A stretch of DNA of 6,907 nt from an uncultured Clostridia bacterium (GTDB lineage Bacteria; Bacillota; Clostridia; Christensenellales; Borkfalkiaceae): the NCBI GenBank assembly GCA_947174955.1, contig CAMWKX010000067.1, positions 1 through 6,907 on the forward strand, given 5' to 3'. A program made the position numbers and the translations under genes. Positions 1-5,603 of the stretch are shown piece by piece; the first letter of the stretch is position 1; every line of letters begins with the position of its first letter. The notes under the pieces are model-generated. The model saw nothing but the letters and a program-made list of their open reading frames with translations, was not told where the DNA came from and searched no databases.

Positions 1-156
1 TGCGACGAGTTCGTGGCGTACGACGAAATGTTCAACGGACTGTGCGAAAGCCATCCGTTTACCGACTACTCGCTCGACGGCGTGCACCCTACGTTCAGGG
101 GTTCCAACCTTATTGCCAACACTTCGATTAAGGCGATTCGCAAGCACTTAATGTGA
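1..156 (+). CDS. SGNH/GDSL-type hydrolase, C-terminal fragment (5' end outside window)
   Basis: Frame 1 is open from the first base to TGA at 154-156 and gives 51 residues. The piece contains DYSLDGVHPT followed by a hydrophobic helix (LIANTSIKAIRKHL). Asp-Gly-Val-His-Pro is the block V Asp-x-x-His motif of SGNH/GDSL esterases, where the Asp and His complete the Ser-Asp-His triad, and the C-terminal helix after it is also usual for the family. The nucleophile Ser and the oxyanion Gly and Asn lie upstream, outside the window, so neither substrate nor localisation can be inferred. The gap to the next gene is only 41 nt with no hairpin, so the two may be co-transcribed. The family call rests on one motif plus its position near the C-terminus. 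Another alpha/beta hydrolase is less likely. Confidence 0.72.
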   Translation, partial: CDEFVAYDEMFNGLCESHPFTDYSLDGVHPTFRGSNLIANTSIKAIRKHLM

Positions 157-183
157 TAAAAATGCGTTCGTTAAGGCATATAT

Positions 184-189
184 AGGGGG
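184..189 (+). promoter_or_regulatory. Ribosome binding site for the GTG start at 198
   Basis: AGGGGG lies 8 nt before GTG at 198-200. It supports the non-ATG start, because no ATG in this frame occurs nearby upstream. Confidence 0.7.
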
Positions 190-197
190 TAATTGCA

Positions 198-797
198 GTG
201 ATAACCGAAAACGGAACGGTAAAAACGAGCGTCGAGCACAGCGAAAACGTATACAATGAACTGAATAAAAACCTGCGCAGCCTCGGCATTTTGTATATAG
301 TTTGCGGCGCGGTTATCTTCGTGCTCGGGCTGGTAGTGTCGATATTGGAAGCTCTCGAGGAAACGGGGGACTGGCAGGACGCTACTATGATTATCGTCGG
401 AGCGGTGTTTGCCGCCCTGGGTATTTTCTTTCTGGTGCTGTATAAAAACGCTGCCAAAGCGGCGCTGAAATTCAAGCGCGTGGAAGAGGTGGAGTTTTTC
501 GGGGATTACCTTATTGACAAGGAATATACCGACGGCGAGCTCACTTCGACCAACAAGGTTTATTACAAGTGGATAGTCAGAATAAGAGAAACCAAGAGCT
601 ATCTGTTTTTGTATAACACGCGCGTGACGGCTATTGCCGTGGACAAGAACAGTCTGCCGCCTAACGAGCTGAATACGATCCGCGCGCTGCTGGGCAGAGC
701 TCCTCAGCCTGCGCCCGTGCAGAACTTACAGACGGAGCAAAGCGGCGATAAGCCAGCCGAACCGTTCGAGGAACTGACGGATAATAAAGAAGAATAA
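198..797 (+). CDS. YcxB-like two-TM membrane protein
   Basis: This 199-aa protein starts at GTG with a well-placed AGGGGG. Residues 1-27 are polar, followed by two hydrophobic segments at about 29-50 (LGILYIVCGAVIF) and 63-82 (TMIIVGAVFAALGIFF) joined by a short acidic loop. A soluble domain of mixed beta character then runs from about 85 to 165, ending in YLFLYNTRVTAIAVDKNSL plus a short helix. The pattern of two N-terminal TM helices, a beta-rich domain, 'Y(L/I)FLY' and 'A.(A/V)(V/I)DK..L' matches YcxB-like (PF14317-type) proteins, which have no established biochemical role. The last ~35 residues are a low-complexity Pro/Gln/Glu tail. Both termini are probably cytoplasmic. The protein may share an operon with the esterase upstream. 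The family assignment is by eye and moderately secure, and function is unknown. Confidence 0.75.
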   Translation: MITENGTVKTSVEHSENVYNELNKNLRSLGILYIVCGAVIFVLGLVVSILEALEETGDWQDATMIIVGAVFAALGIFFLVLYKNAAKAALKFKRVEEVEFFGDYLIDKEYTDGELTSTNKVYYKWIVRIRETKSYLFLYNTRVTAIAVDKNSLPPNELNTIRALLGRAPQPAPVQNLQTEQSGDKPAEPFEELTDNKEE

Positions 798-843
798 TAA
801 AAAGCCCCGCGGGCGACCGTAGAGCTAATACAGATAATCGGGC

Positions 844-879
844 GTGGCTTAAGGCTGCACCTTTTAATGTGTAAGCCAC
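844..879. repeat. Inverted repeat with 8-bp perfect arms
   Basis: GTGGCTTA (844-851) and TAAGCCAC (872-879) are perfect reverse complements around a 20-nt centre. CAC (858-860) and GTG (869-871) could pair inside it. There is no T-run after it, so it is not a typical intrinsic terminator. It ends 16 nt before the putative -35 box of the HEAT-like gene. It could be an operator, a structured element at the end of an acquired segment, or chance. Confidence 0.45.
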
Positions 880-894
880 ACTATTACAGAACGC

Positions 895-924
895 TTGTAT
901 TTGTTGCCTTCAATATGATATAAT
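895..924 (+). promoter_or_regulatory. Putative sigma-A promoter of the HEAT-like gene
   Basis: TATAAT at 919-924 is a perfect -10 consensus. TTGTAT at 895-900 matches the first three bases of the -35 consensus, with an 18-nt spacer. The leader to the ATG at 960 is about 30 nt. The gene therefore probably has its own promoter and is independent of the upstream gene. Confidence 0.6.
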
Positions 925-959
925 GACTGTACGATAAACGGTAATTTAACAAGGTTGGT

Positions 960-1634
960 ATGGGGAAAAACGAGCTGTTAAATTTAATCAAAAGGATGAT
1001 GACTTTTGAAAAGGGTATAATCAGTAATCAGACTACTTCCTGGAAAGCACACAGAGAAGCCGAGAAGCTTACCGATAGAAACTTGCTCCCGATTTTATAC
1101 GAAATAGTTAATGAAAACGAAGGAAAAGATAACGATAAGCCGTTCCTGCGTTCTTGTTGCTATTTTATAATCGGACGGATAACAACAAGTTCGTTTCAAC
1201 ACGAAGATTGTGAATACATATTTAACCGGTTAAAAAATGAGTTTAAAGATAAAGATTTGGTTTTATATTCTTTGTTTGAAGTAATCTGTTATTGGCGAAA
1301 TGAAGCAAATATATATGTGCCGTTGGATATTGATATAACGCCTCTTACCGATATAGTTATCAAGAAAAGAGGACATACAAAAAGGTGGGCGATACAAGTG
1401 TTGGGCTGTTGTCCGAGAAAAGAAAGCAGAGAGATTTTAAGAAATATTTTAATGCAAGAGGATGAAAAAAAGCATAAAGAAGAAATCAGATGGGCAAACG
1501 TCGCATTACAACATATCGGAGAACCAGAAGATATACCTTATCTTGAACGGTTTTTAAAAAGCCGTATACCTAATTCTAAAATTACGGCACAATACGCAAT
1601 AAAATTTATAAAAGAAAGAAATAATTTGGAGTAA
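960..1634 (+). CDS. HEAT-repeat-like protein, AT-rich, probably acquired
   Basis: This is a soluble 224-aa protein with no signal peptide or TM segment. It appears to be almost wholly helical. Paired helices recur around residues 25-50 (HREAEKLTDRNLLPILYEIV), 60-92, 96-113, 130-166 (RGHTKRWAIQVLGCCPRKESREILRNIL) and 175-218 (IRWANVALQHIGEPEDIPYLERFL). The 'RWA...LG....E....L...L' and 'WAN.AL..IGEPEDIPYLE.FL' units are typical of HEAT/PBS-lyase-type repeats, which form protein-binding solenoids. No catalytic motif is visible. The start has AAGG at 951-954, only 5 nt upstream. The later ATG at 996 directly abuts AAAGG and is unsuitable. Codon use is strongly AT-rich: I count 16 G/C in 60 bases at 1201-1260, against 42 of 60 at 4741-4800. 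With its own promoter and terminator it looks like a single-gene cargo unit. An immunity-type role is conceivable but unsupported. Confidence 0.75.
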   Translation: MGKNELLNLIKRMMTFEKGIISNQTTSWKAHREAEKLTDRNLLPILYEIVNENEGKDNDKPFLRSCCYFIIGRITTSSFQHEDCEYIFNRLKNEFKDKDLVLYSLFEVICYWRNEANIYVPLDIDITPLTDIVIKKRGHTKRWAIQVLGCCPRKESREILRNILMQEDEKKHKEEIRWANVALQHIGEPEDIPYLERFLKSRIPNSKITAQYAIKFIKERNNLE

Positions 1635-1671
1635 TAAATTTCAATTTAGCTTTCTTATCACAGTAAAACGA

Positions 1672-1699
1672 AAGAGCCGCAACAGATGTTGCGGCTCTT
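1672..1699. terminator. Bidirectional hairpin terminator between convergent genes
   Basis: AAGAGCCGCAACA (1672-1684) and TGTTGCGGCTCTT (1687-1699) are perfect complements. With a realistic loop of about 6 nt the stem is 11 bp. On the minus strand the stem is followed by TTCGTTTT, a reasonable U-tract for the dipeptidase gene that ends 10 nt before it. On the plus strand it is followed by ATAATATTATT and can also stop transcription of the HEAT-like gene. Confidence 0.85.
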
Positions 1700-1708
1700 A
1701 TAATATTA

Positions 1709-2965
1709 TTATTTGCAAAGTCTTTCAAGCGCAAGCTTGTAAATTTTAAAGCACTTTTCAATCTTTTCAAAGGTTATGTATTCGTTTGGCTGGTGAACGG
1801 TGCATTCCTCGCCGTCTTCCTCGGGACCGAACGCCGCTCCGCACTTTAAAGCGCGCGCGTACGTGCCGCCGCCTATTGCCACAGGCTGAGCGTTCGCGCC
1901 CGTGACCTCGTTGTAAACTCCGAGCAAAGTGGTGATAAGCTCGCCGTTCTTGTCGTTGTACAGGGGCGCCTGTTCGTGTAAGATTACGTAGGGGATTGCG
2001 TACATTTCAACCGTTTCCAAAACCGTTTCAATCCTGCAGGTCGCGGGATAGCGGATATCGCAGGTAACGTAAATTTTACCGTCTTTCTGCTCTATAACGT
2101 TGGGCGAAAGAGTCAGCTTTCCCGTCTCGTCCTCGAAGTTTACAAGCCCGAATTTCTCTACGAATAAGAGCCTTTTCATCTCGGACAGTCCGAGGTAATC
2201 GAGCACTTTTTCGATAGCGTTTACGCCCTTGTCGGGGGTGGAACCGTGCGCGCTCTTTCCGCGCGAAATTACGGTGTCTCCGGCATATTCCAGCCCCAAT
2301 TGCTCTAAAAGAGCCGATTTTTCCTCGGCTTTAACCGAGCAGTAGTCGCACACCATATTCGCCGCGCCGCCGCCTTTGAGATCGGAAAACTGCGCGTTCG
2401 CCGCGGGGAAGGCAAACTGCATATGCACGATGCCCTTTTCGGCGTAGATTACGGGGAAGTCCGCGTCGGGGGAAATTCCAACCTCGGGCATTTTCGCAAC
2501 CTTGTTGTAGTGGTCCATACACGCCCAGCCAGTTTCCTCGTTACAGCCTACTATAAGCTTAATAGTTTTAGACGGTTTAAGCCCCGCGTCTTTCAAAGCT
2601 TTCATAGCATAGAGGGTGATAAGGGCGGGACCCTTGTCGTCCATAGCACCTCTGCCCCAGACTTTGCGGGAGGTATAATCTATTTCGCCGCCGAACGGTT
2701 CGTGAGTCCAGCCGCTGCCGGCGGGCACTACGTCTAAATGCGCGAGTACGGCAAAGTCTTCGCCGCTGCCGAATATTACTTCGCCGACGTAGTTGTCGTA
2801 GTTTTTCACCTCGAACCCCATAGACGAAGCGAGGGATAAAAAGTAATCGAGGCACCGCGCGTTTTCCTCGCCGAACGGCTTGCCGTCCACTGCGGGGGCC
2901 TGCGACGAGTCGAACTTAATCAGTTCGGAAAGATTTTTAACGATATCATCAAAGTAATTATTCAT
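1709..2965 (-). CDS. M20-family metallodipeptidase (PepV/Sapep-like)
   Basis: This 418-aa cytoplasmic di-zinc peptidase probably cleaves dipeptides taken up or released during protein turnover. Family landmarks appear in order. HLDVVPAGSGW carries His76 (zinc ligand) and Asp78. GRGAMDDKGP carries the bridging Asp109. GCNEETGW carries the general-base Glu143 and ligand Glu144. SPDADFPVIYAEKG carries Asp167. GKSAHGSTP carries His240 of the lid domain. DIRYP follows at 304-307, then GGGTYAR at 366-371 and TVHQPNE with the last zinc ligand, His391. All metal and catalytic positions expected for PepV are present. At 418 aa it is shorter than the ~470 aa of lactococcal/lactobacillal PepV, mostly in the central lid. 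The ATG is preceded by GAGGT (complement of 2970-2974). The gene is transcribed alone, from its own promoter to the hairpin at 1672-1699. Exact substrate range (dipeptidase or other M20 subtype) is inferred. Confidence 0.93.
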   Translation of the reverse strand: MNNYFDDIVKNLSELIKFDSSQAPAVDGKPFGEENARCLDYFLSLASSMGFEVKNYDNYVGEVIFGSGEDFAVLAHLDVVPAGSGWTHEPFGGEIDYTSRKVWGRGAMDDKGPALITLYAMKALKDAGLKPSKTIKLIVGCNEETGWACMDHYNKVAKMPEVGISPDADFPVIYAEKGIVHMQFAFPAANAQFSDLKGGGAANMVCDYCSVKAEEKSALLEQLGLEYAGDTVISRGKSAHGSTPDKGVNAIEKVLDYLGLSEMKRLLFVEKFGLVNFEDETGKLTLSPNVIEQKDGKIYVTCDIRYPATCRIETVLETVEMYAIPYVILHEQAPLYNDKNGELITTLLGVYNEVTGANAQPVAIGGGTYARALKCGAAFGPEEDGEECTVHQPNEYITFEKIEKCFKIYKLALERLCK

Positions 2966-2980
2966 AATAACCTCAAATTT

Positions 2981-3009
2981 ATTATACTCTTTTTTATTTT
3001 TATGGTAAA
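2981..3009 (-). promoter_or_regulatory. Putative promoter of the dipeptidase gene
   Basis: Read on the minus strand, TATAAT (complement of 2981-2986) is a perfect -10 box. TTTACC (complement of 3004-3009) is a 4/6 -35 match with a 17-nt spacer. The -10 lies about 15 nt upstream of the start codon, so the 5' leader would be very short, just covering the GAGGT ribosome binding site. Confidence 0.55.
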
Positions 3010-3011
3010 AT
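3003..3011 (+). promoter_or_regulatory. Putative extended -10 promoter of the RadC-like/two-component operon
   Basis: TGGTAAAAT reads as an extended -10 (TG-N-TAAAAT). No good -35 is visible 17-18 nt upstream. It lies about 50 nt before the ATG at 3063 and overlaps the -35 of the opposing dipeptidase promoter. This is the only plausible rightward promoter in the 97-nt intergenic region. Confidence 0.4.
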
Positions 3012-3062
3012 AAAAATAAGGCGTTTTACAAATTTATTTTTTCGCAGTTTAAGGGTAGGGTT

Positions 3063-3755
3063 ATGCACGAAGGTCACAGGAACAGACTTGTAAGCAAGGT
3101 CAAGCACGGAGAGATTGTCTACGAGCACGAGCTTATGGAAATTCTGCTGTTCAACGCCTGCCCGCGCAAAGATTTAAACGCTGTCGCACACGCTGTCGTA
3201 TCGCGGTTCGGGTCGATTGAAGGCGCGCTTGGCGCAACCGCCGAAGAGCTTGCGGAGGTGGACGGCGTCGGCGAAAATATGGCGGAGTATATCGCCGTGC
3301 TCGGAAAAGCTTTGCGTGCGGCGGGCAACGAAGAGGGCTTTGCCGTCGTATCCAATATCCGCGACTTCAAAAACTATATTTTATCCCGCCCCGCGCCCGA
3401 ATGCGACCGTCTGGAACTTTATTGCCTTGACAAGGACGGCAGAGTGAGAAGAATTTGCGTGTTCAATGCAAAGTCGGGACTTCGCGCCGCGCCCGCTGAA
3501 ACGGTCATTTTAAAGACTATTTCCGCGCACCGTCCCTACGGACTGTTCGTTGCGAGCAGGATAAAGAGGGGTAACCGTCGTCCCGACGCGGCTGAGGACG
3601 CGCTGTGCGAGCGTGTCGGCAAAATTGCAAAGGTATGCGGAGCGAACTTATACGACTATTGTACGGTCGGCTCCGACGGTGAATTTTACAGCTACAAAAT
3701 GGCGGGCAGGGGCGTGTTTGCCGACAAGGTTACGGGTGACGTCTATGGAGAATAA
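3063..3755 (+). CDS. RadC-like JAB-domain protein with lost metal-binding motif
   Basis: This 230-aa protein has AAGGGTAGGG just before its ATG. Residues 22-85 match the N-terminal helix-hairpin-helix part of RadC proteins: HELMEILLFNACPRKDLNAVAHAVV, then LAEVDGVGENMAEYIAVLGKA with the DGVGENMA hairpin. Residues 115-212 follow the RadC/JAB fold (LELYCLDKDGRV, an ETVILKTI helix, LFVASRIKRG, LYDYCTVGSDGEFYSY). In active-type RadC the segment at 163-178 reads L-A-H-N-H-P-S-G...S..D. Here the aligned residues are V-A-Ser165-R-Ile167-K-R-G...Asp175..Glu178, so both zinc-ligand His and the Ser/Asp positions are replaced. It is therefore probably not a metalloprotease and may be a binding or scaffold protein. 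DNA repair by RadC itself is not established biochemically. It is the first gene of the two-component operon and overlaps the kinase gene by 11 nt. Confidence 0.85.
   Translation: MHEGHRNRLVSKVKHGEIVYEHELMEILLFNACPRKDLNAVAHAVVSRFGSIEGALGATAEELAEVDGVGENMAEYIAVLGKALRAAGNEEGFAVVSNIRDFKNYILSRPAPECDRLELYCLDKDGRVRRICVFNAKSGLRAAPAETVILKTISAHRPYGLFVASRIKRGNRRPDAAEDALCERVGKIAKVCGANLYDYCTVGSDGEFYSYKMAGRGVFADKVTGDVYGE
3734..3739 (+). promoter_or_regulatory. Ribosome binding site that sets the kinase start
   Basis: GGGTGA lies 5 nt before ATG at 3745-3747. The reading frame is open further back, to an ATG at 3613, but that would add 44 basic, non-hydrophobic residues that overlap the RadC-like gene. The residues from Met at 3745 lead directly into the first TM helix. 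Confidence 0.6.
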
Positions 3756-4968
3756 GGGCAAGCTTTTAAACAATCCCGTCCGCTTTATCCGCATACTCGG
3801 CGCGGTAATCGGCGTAATACTCGTGGTTTTCGAAATGATAATCTGCGCGCAGTATCTCAACGTCAAGGTTCTGCCCGATCTGTGGAAGATACTGTCGCTT
3901 ATCGGCTGTATGGTTGCGCTCGACGTGCTGTGCTTCGTCGAACTGTACCTCGTCAAGACGCTGAGGGTGCGCATAGTAATTTACTGCTTCGACTTTATCT
4001 TTCTGCTGTTTATCTGTCTATTAACGGGCAGCTCGTACCTTGCGGGACTGTACTGCGTAATTCTGTCGCAGCTGTATCTGAATTTCGAAGACTTCCGCAC
4101 CAAGATAGTCGTGTTCGTGGTAAGCTGCGTGGCTTACGCGGCAACCTACTTTTTCGGCTGGTTTATAAACTATACGAGCGAAATCGCGCCCCTCGATATG
4201 GCGGTCGCCGCGCTCGTGGGCATAATGATTTTAGCTCTGCACTTTGCCGTCGTTAACTTCCTTCTGGCGTTCTACCGCAACAATATAAAGCTTGCAAAGG
4301 CGTTAAAAGAGGCGGATGAGAACAAAAAGGAGCTGGAAGAGGCGTATGCCGAGCTTTCGGAAACGGCGGTGTTTAAGGAGCGCAACCGCATTGCGCGCGA
4401 CATTCACGACAACGCGGGGCACTCTATGACGGCGGTAATTATGCAGACGGAAGCCGCCAAGCTGCTCATAGACAGCAATCCCGAAGAGGCGAAGAGCAAA
4501 ATTATATCCGCAAACATTCAGGCGAAAAACGCGTTGGAGCAGATGCGCGAAAGCGTGCACCTTCTGGCGGGCCGCGGCGAGGCGGTATCTTTGAAAGAGG
4601 AACTCGAAGAAATAATCGCGCAGACTATGGACGGCACGGACATCAAGATAAGGTTCGATATCGCCGACTTGAATCTTGCGGGCGACAGGCGCAGGTTTGT
4701 CTGCAACAGCTTAAAGGAATGTTTTTCAAACGGTATGCGCCACGGCGGGGCGGGCGCCTTCTACGTGGAGCTTGCCGAAAGCGACGGGCGGGTTGTTCTG
4801 ACCGTATCGGACAACGGCGAGGGACTGCCCGAAGATTTTAAGGAAGGGTACGGACTGCGCGGAATACGCGAAAAGGCGGCGGCTTTCGGCGGCGGAATAG
4901 TCTACGAGAGCGAGAGCGGCGACGGCTGCGAAATAAAGATAACAATAGAAAGGGGGGAAATGTCGTGA
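3745..4968 (+). CDS. Multi-pass sensor histidine kinase, NarL-system type (HisKA_3)
   Basis: This 407-aa inner-membrane kinase autophosphorylates on His and passes the phosphate to the regulator encoded next. Residues 13-178 hold about six hydrophobic segments (roughly 15-36, 47-70, 76-95, 98-115, 120-142, 150-176) with almost no extracytoplasmic domain. It therefore probably senses a membrane or membrane-protein signal, like DesK/LiaS-type sensors. A charged coiled coil follows (about 181-207, KLAKALKEADENKKELEEAYAEL). The HisKA_3 box KERNRIARDIHDNAGHSM has His221 as phosphoacceptor. The HATPase domain has an N-box-like ECFSNGMRHGG (Glu325, Asn329, His333), G1 SDNGEGL (Asp356) and G2 GYGLRGIREKA. 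All catalytic elements look intact. Its stop overlaps the regulator start in a GTGA junction, so translation is likely coupled. The signal is unknown. Confidence 0.95.
   Translation: MENKGKLLNNPVRFIRILGAVIGVILVVFEMIICAQYLNVKVLPDLWKILSLIGCMVALDVLCFVELYLVKTLRVRIVIYCFDFIFLLFICLLTGSSYLAGLYCVILSQLYLNFEDFRTKIVVFVVSCVAYAATYFFGWFINYTSEIAPLDMAVAALVGIMILALHFAVVNFLLAFYRNNIKLAKALKEADENKKELEEAYAELSETAVFKERNRIARDIHDNAGHSMTAVIMQTEAAKLLIDSNPEEAKSKIISANIQAKNALEQMRESVHLLAGRGEAVSLKEELEEIIAQTMDGTDIKIRFDIADLNLAGDRRRFVCNSLKECFSNGMRHGGAGAFYVELAESDGRVVLTVSDNGEGLPEDFKEGYGLRGIREKAAAFGGGIVYESESGDGCEIKITIERGEMS
4951..4957 (+). promoter_or_regulatory. Ribosome binding site for the GTG start of the response regulator
   Basis: AGGGGGG inside the end of the kinase gene lies 7 nt before GTG at 4965. 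It supports this non-ATG start. The next in-frame Met (residue 5) would cut the first beta strand of the receiver domain. Confidence 0.75.
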
Positions 4969-5603
4969 TAAAGGTAATGCTTGTCGACGATCAGATAATT
5001 TTAGCCGAGGGAATAAAGAGTGTTTTAGAAACGGGCGGCGACATAACCGTCGTCGGCGTTGCGGGCGACGGCGTTCAGGCTGTGGAGATGGCGGAAAGGG
5101 AGCGCCCCGACGTCGTGCTTATGGACATACGTATGCCCAATATGAACGGCGTTGCGGCTACCAAGAAAATCAAGGAAATTCTGCCCGACTGCAAGATTAT
5201 AATTTTGACGACCTTCGACGACAGCGACTATATTCTTTCCGCAATCAACGTGGGTGCGTGCGGGTATCTTTTAAAGGATATCGGCTCAACGGCGCTTATC
5301 GACGCCATACACAACGCGTACAAGGGCGACACCATTCTGCCCTCGCAGATAGCCAAAAAAATCACGGAGGCGGCGATGATGGTTTCGTCCGACCGTGAGA
5401 TTAAATTGAAAAGAGCGTTCGGGCTTTCGGACAGGGAGGCGGGCATCGCGATGATGATTTTAGAGGGGTTTACCAACCGCCAGATAGCCTCCGCGCTAAA
5501 ACTTTCCGACGGCACGGCGCGCAACTATATCAGCACGATATATTTAAAGCTGGACGTCGAAAACCGCACCGCGGCAATCGCGAAAATCAAGGAAGTTCTT
5601 TAA
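4965..5603 (+). CDS. NarL/FixJ-family response regulator (receiver plus LuxR HTH)
   Basis: This 212-aa transcription factor is of standard length for the family. The receiver domain (about 2-118) has the acidic pair Asp8/Asp9, the phosphoacceptor Asp54 in VVLMDIRMPNMNG, Thr82/Thr83 in ILTTFDD and Lys104 in YLLKD. A linker of about 30 residues leads to a LuxR-type helix-turn-helix (about 152-212), LSDREAGIAMMILEGFTNRQIASALKLSDGTARNYISTIYLKLDVENRTAAIAKI. The usual 'T-V-(K/R)-N' of the recognition helix is T-A-R-N, and the usual 'REREV' is 'REAGI', both mild departures. Phosphorylation by the overlapping kinase probably drives dimerisation and DNA binding. Target genes are unknown. The operon itself and the adjoining small membrane gene are natural candidates. 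Resemblance is to the LiaR/DesR/YxjL group, but no specific orthologue can be named. Confidence 0.96.
   Translation: MIKVMLVDDQIILAEGIKSVLETGGDITVVGVAGDGVQAVEMAERERPDVVLMDIRMPNMNGVAATKKIKEILPDCKIIILTTFDDSDYILSAINVGACGYLLKDIGSTALIDAIHNAYKGDTILPSQIAKKITEAAMMVSSDREIKLKRAFGLSDREAGIAMMILEGFTNRQIASALKLSDGTARNYISTIYLKLDVENRTAAIAKIKEVL

Larger units (their letters stand above)
798..959. other. Gene-free interval between the YcxB-like and HEAT-like genes
   Basis: I find no credible coding region here. It holds the AAAAAGCCCCGCGGGC string just after the YcxB-like stop, which looks like one arm of a terminator without its partner. It also holds an 8-bp inverted repeat (844-879) and a promoter for the gene at 960. 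Base composition shifts from GC-rich to AT-rich across the interval. Confidence 0.6.

Noticed and set aside
160..197. Possible promoter between the esterase end and the YcxB-like gene (TTCGTT...TATATA)
   Set aside because: The hexamers are separated by far fewer than 16 bases, so they do not make a usable promoter. Co-transcription with the upstream gene is simpler.
128..475. Minus-strand open frame of 115 codons across the esterase end and YcxB-like gene
   Set aside because: It spans two plus-strand coding regions, and its product is low-complexity Ser/Thr-rich sequence typical of antisense reading.
898..960. Riboswitch or leader RNA before the HEAT-like gene
   Set aside because: Only about 30 nt separate the predicted transcription start from the ATG, too short for a known riboswitch, and the inverted repeat lies upstream of the promoter.
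2423..2737. Plus-strand open frame of 104 codons opposite the dipeptidase gene
   Set aside because: It lies entirely antisense to a conserved M20 gene with intact motifs, has no ribosome binding site of note and shows no recognisable domain.
3613..3744. Extended start of the sensor kinase frame at the ATG at 3613
   Set aside because: It would add 44 residues lacking hydrophobic character, translated from sequence that codes for the RadC-like protein in another frame. The ATG at 3745 has GGGTGA 5 nt upstream and leads straight into the first TM helix.
3882..4256. Alternative plus-strand frame of 124 codons inside the kinase gene
   Set aside because: The product is Arg-rich with no domain, as expected for an off-frame reading of GC-rich DNA. 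The kinase frame carries the conserved domains.
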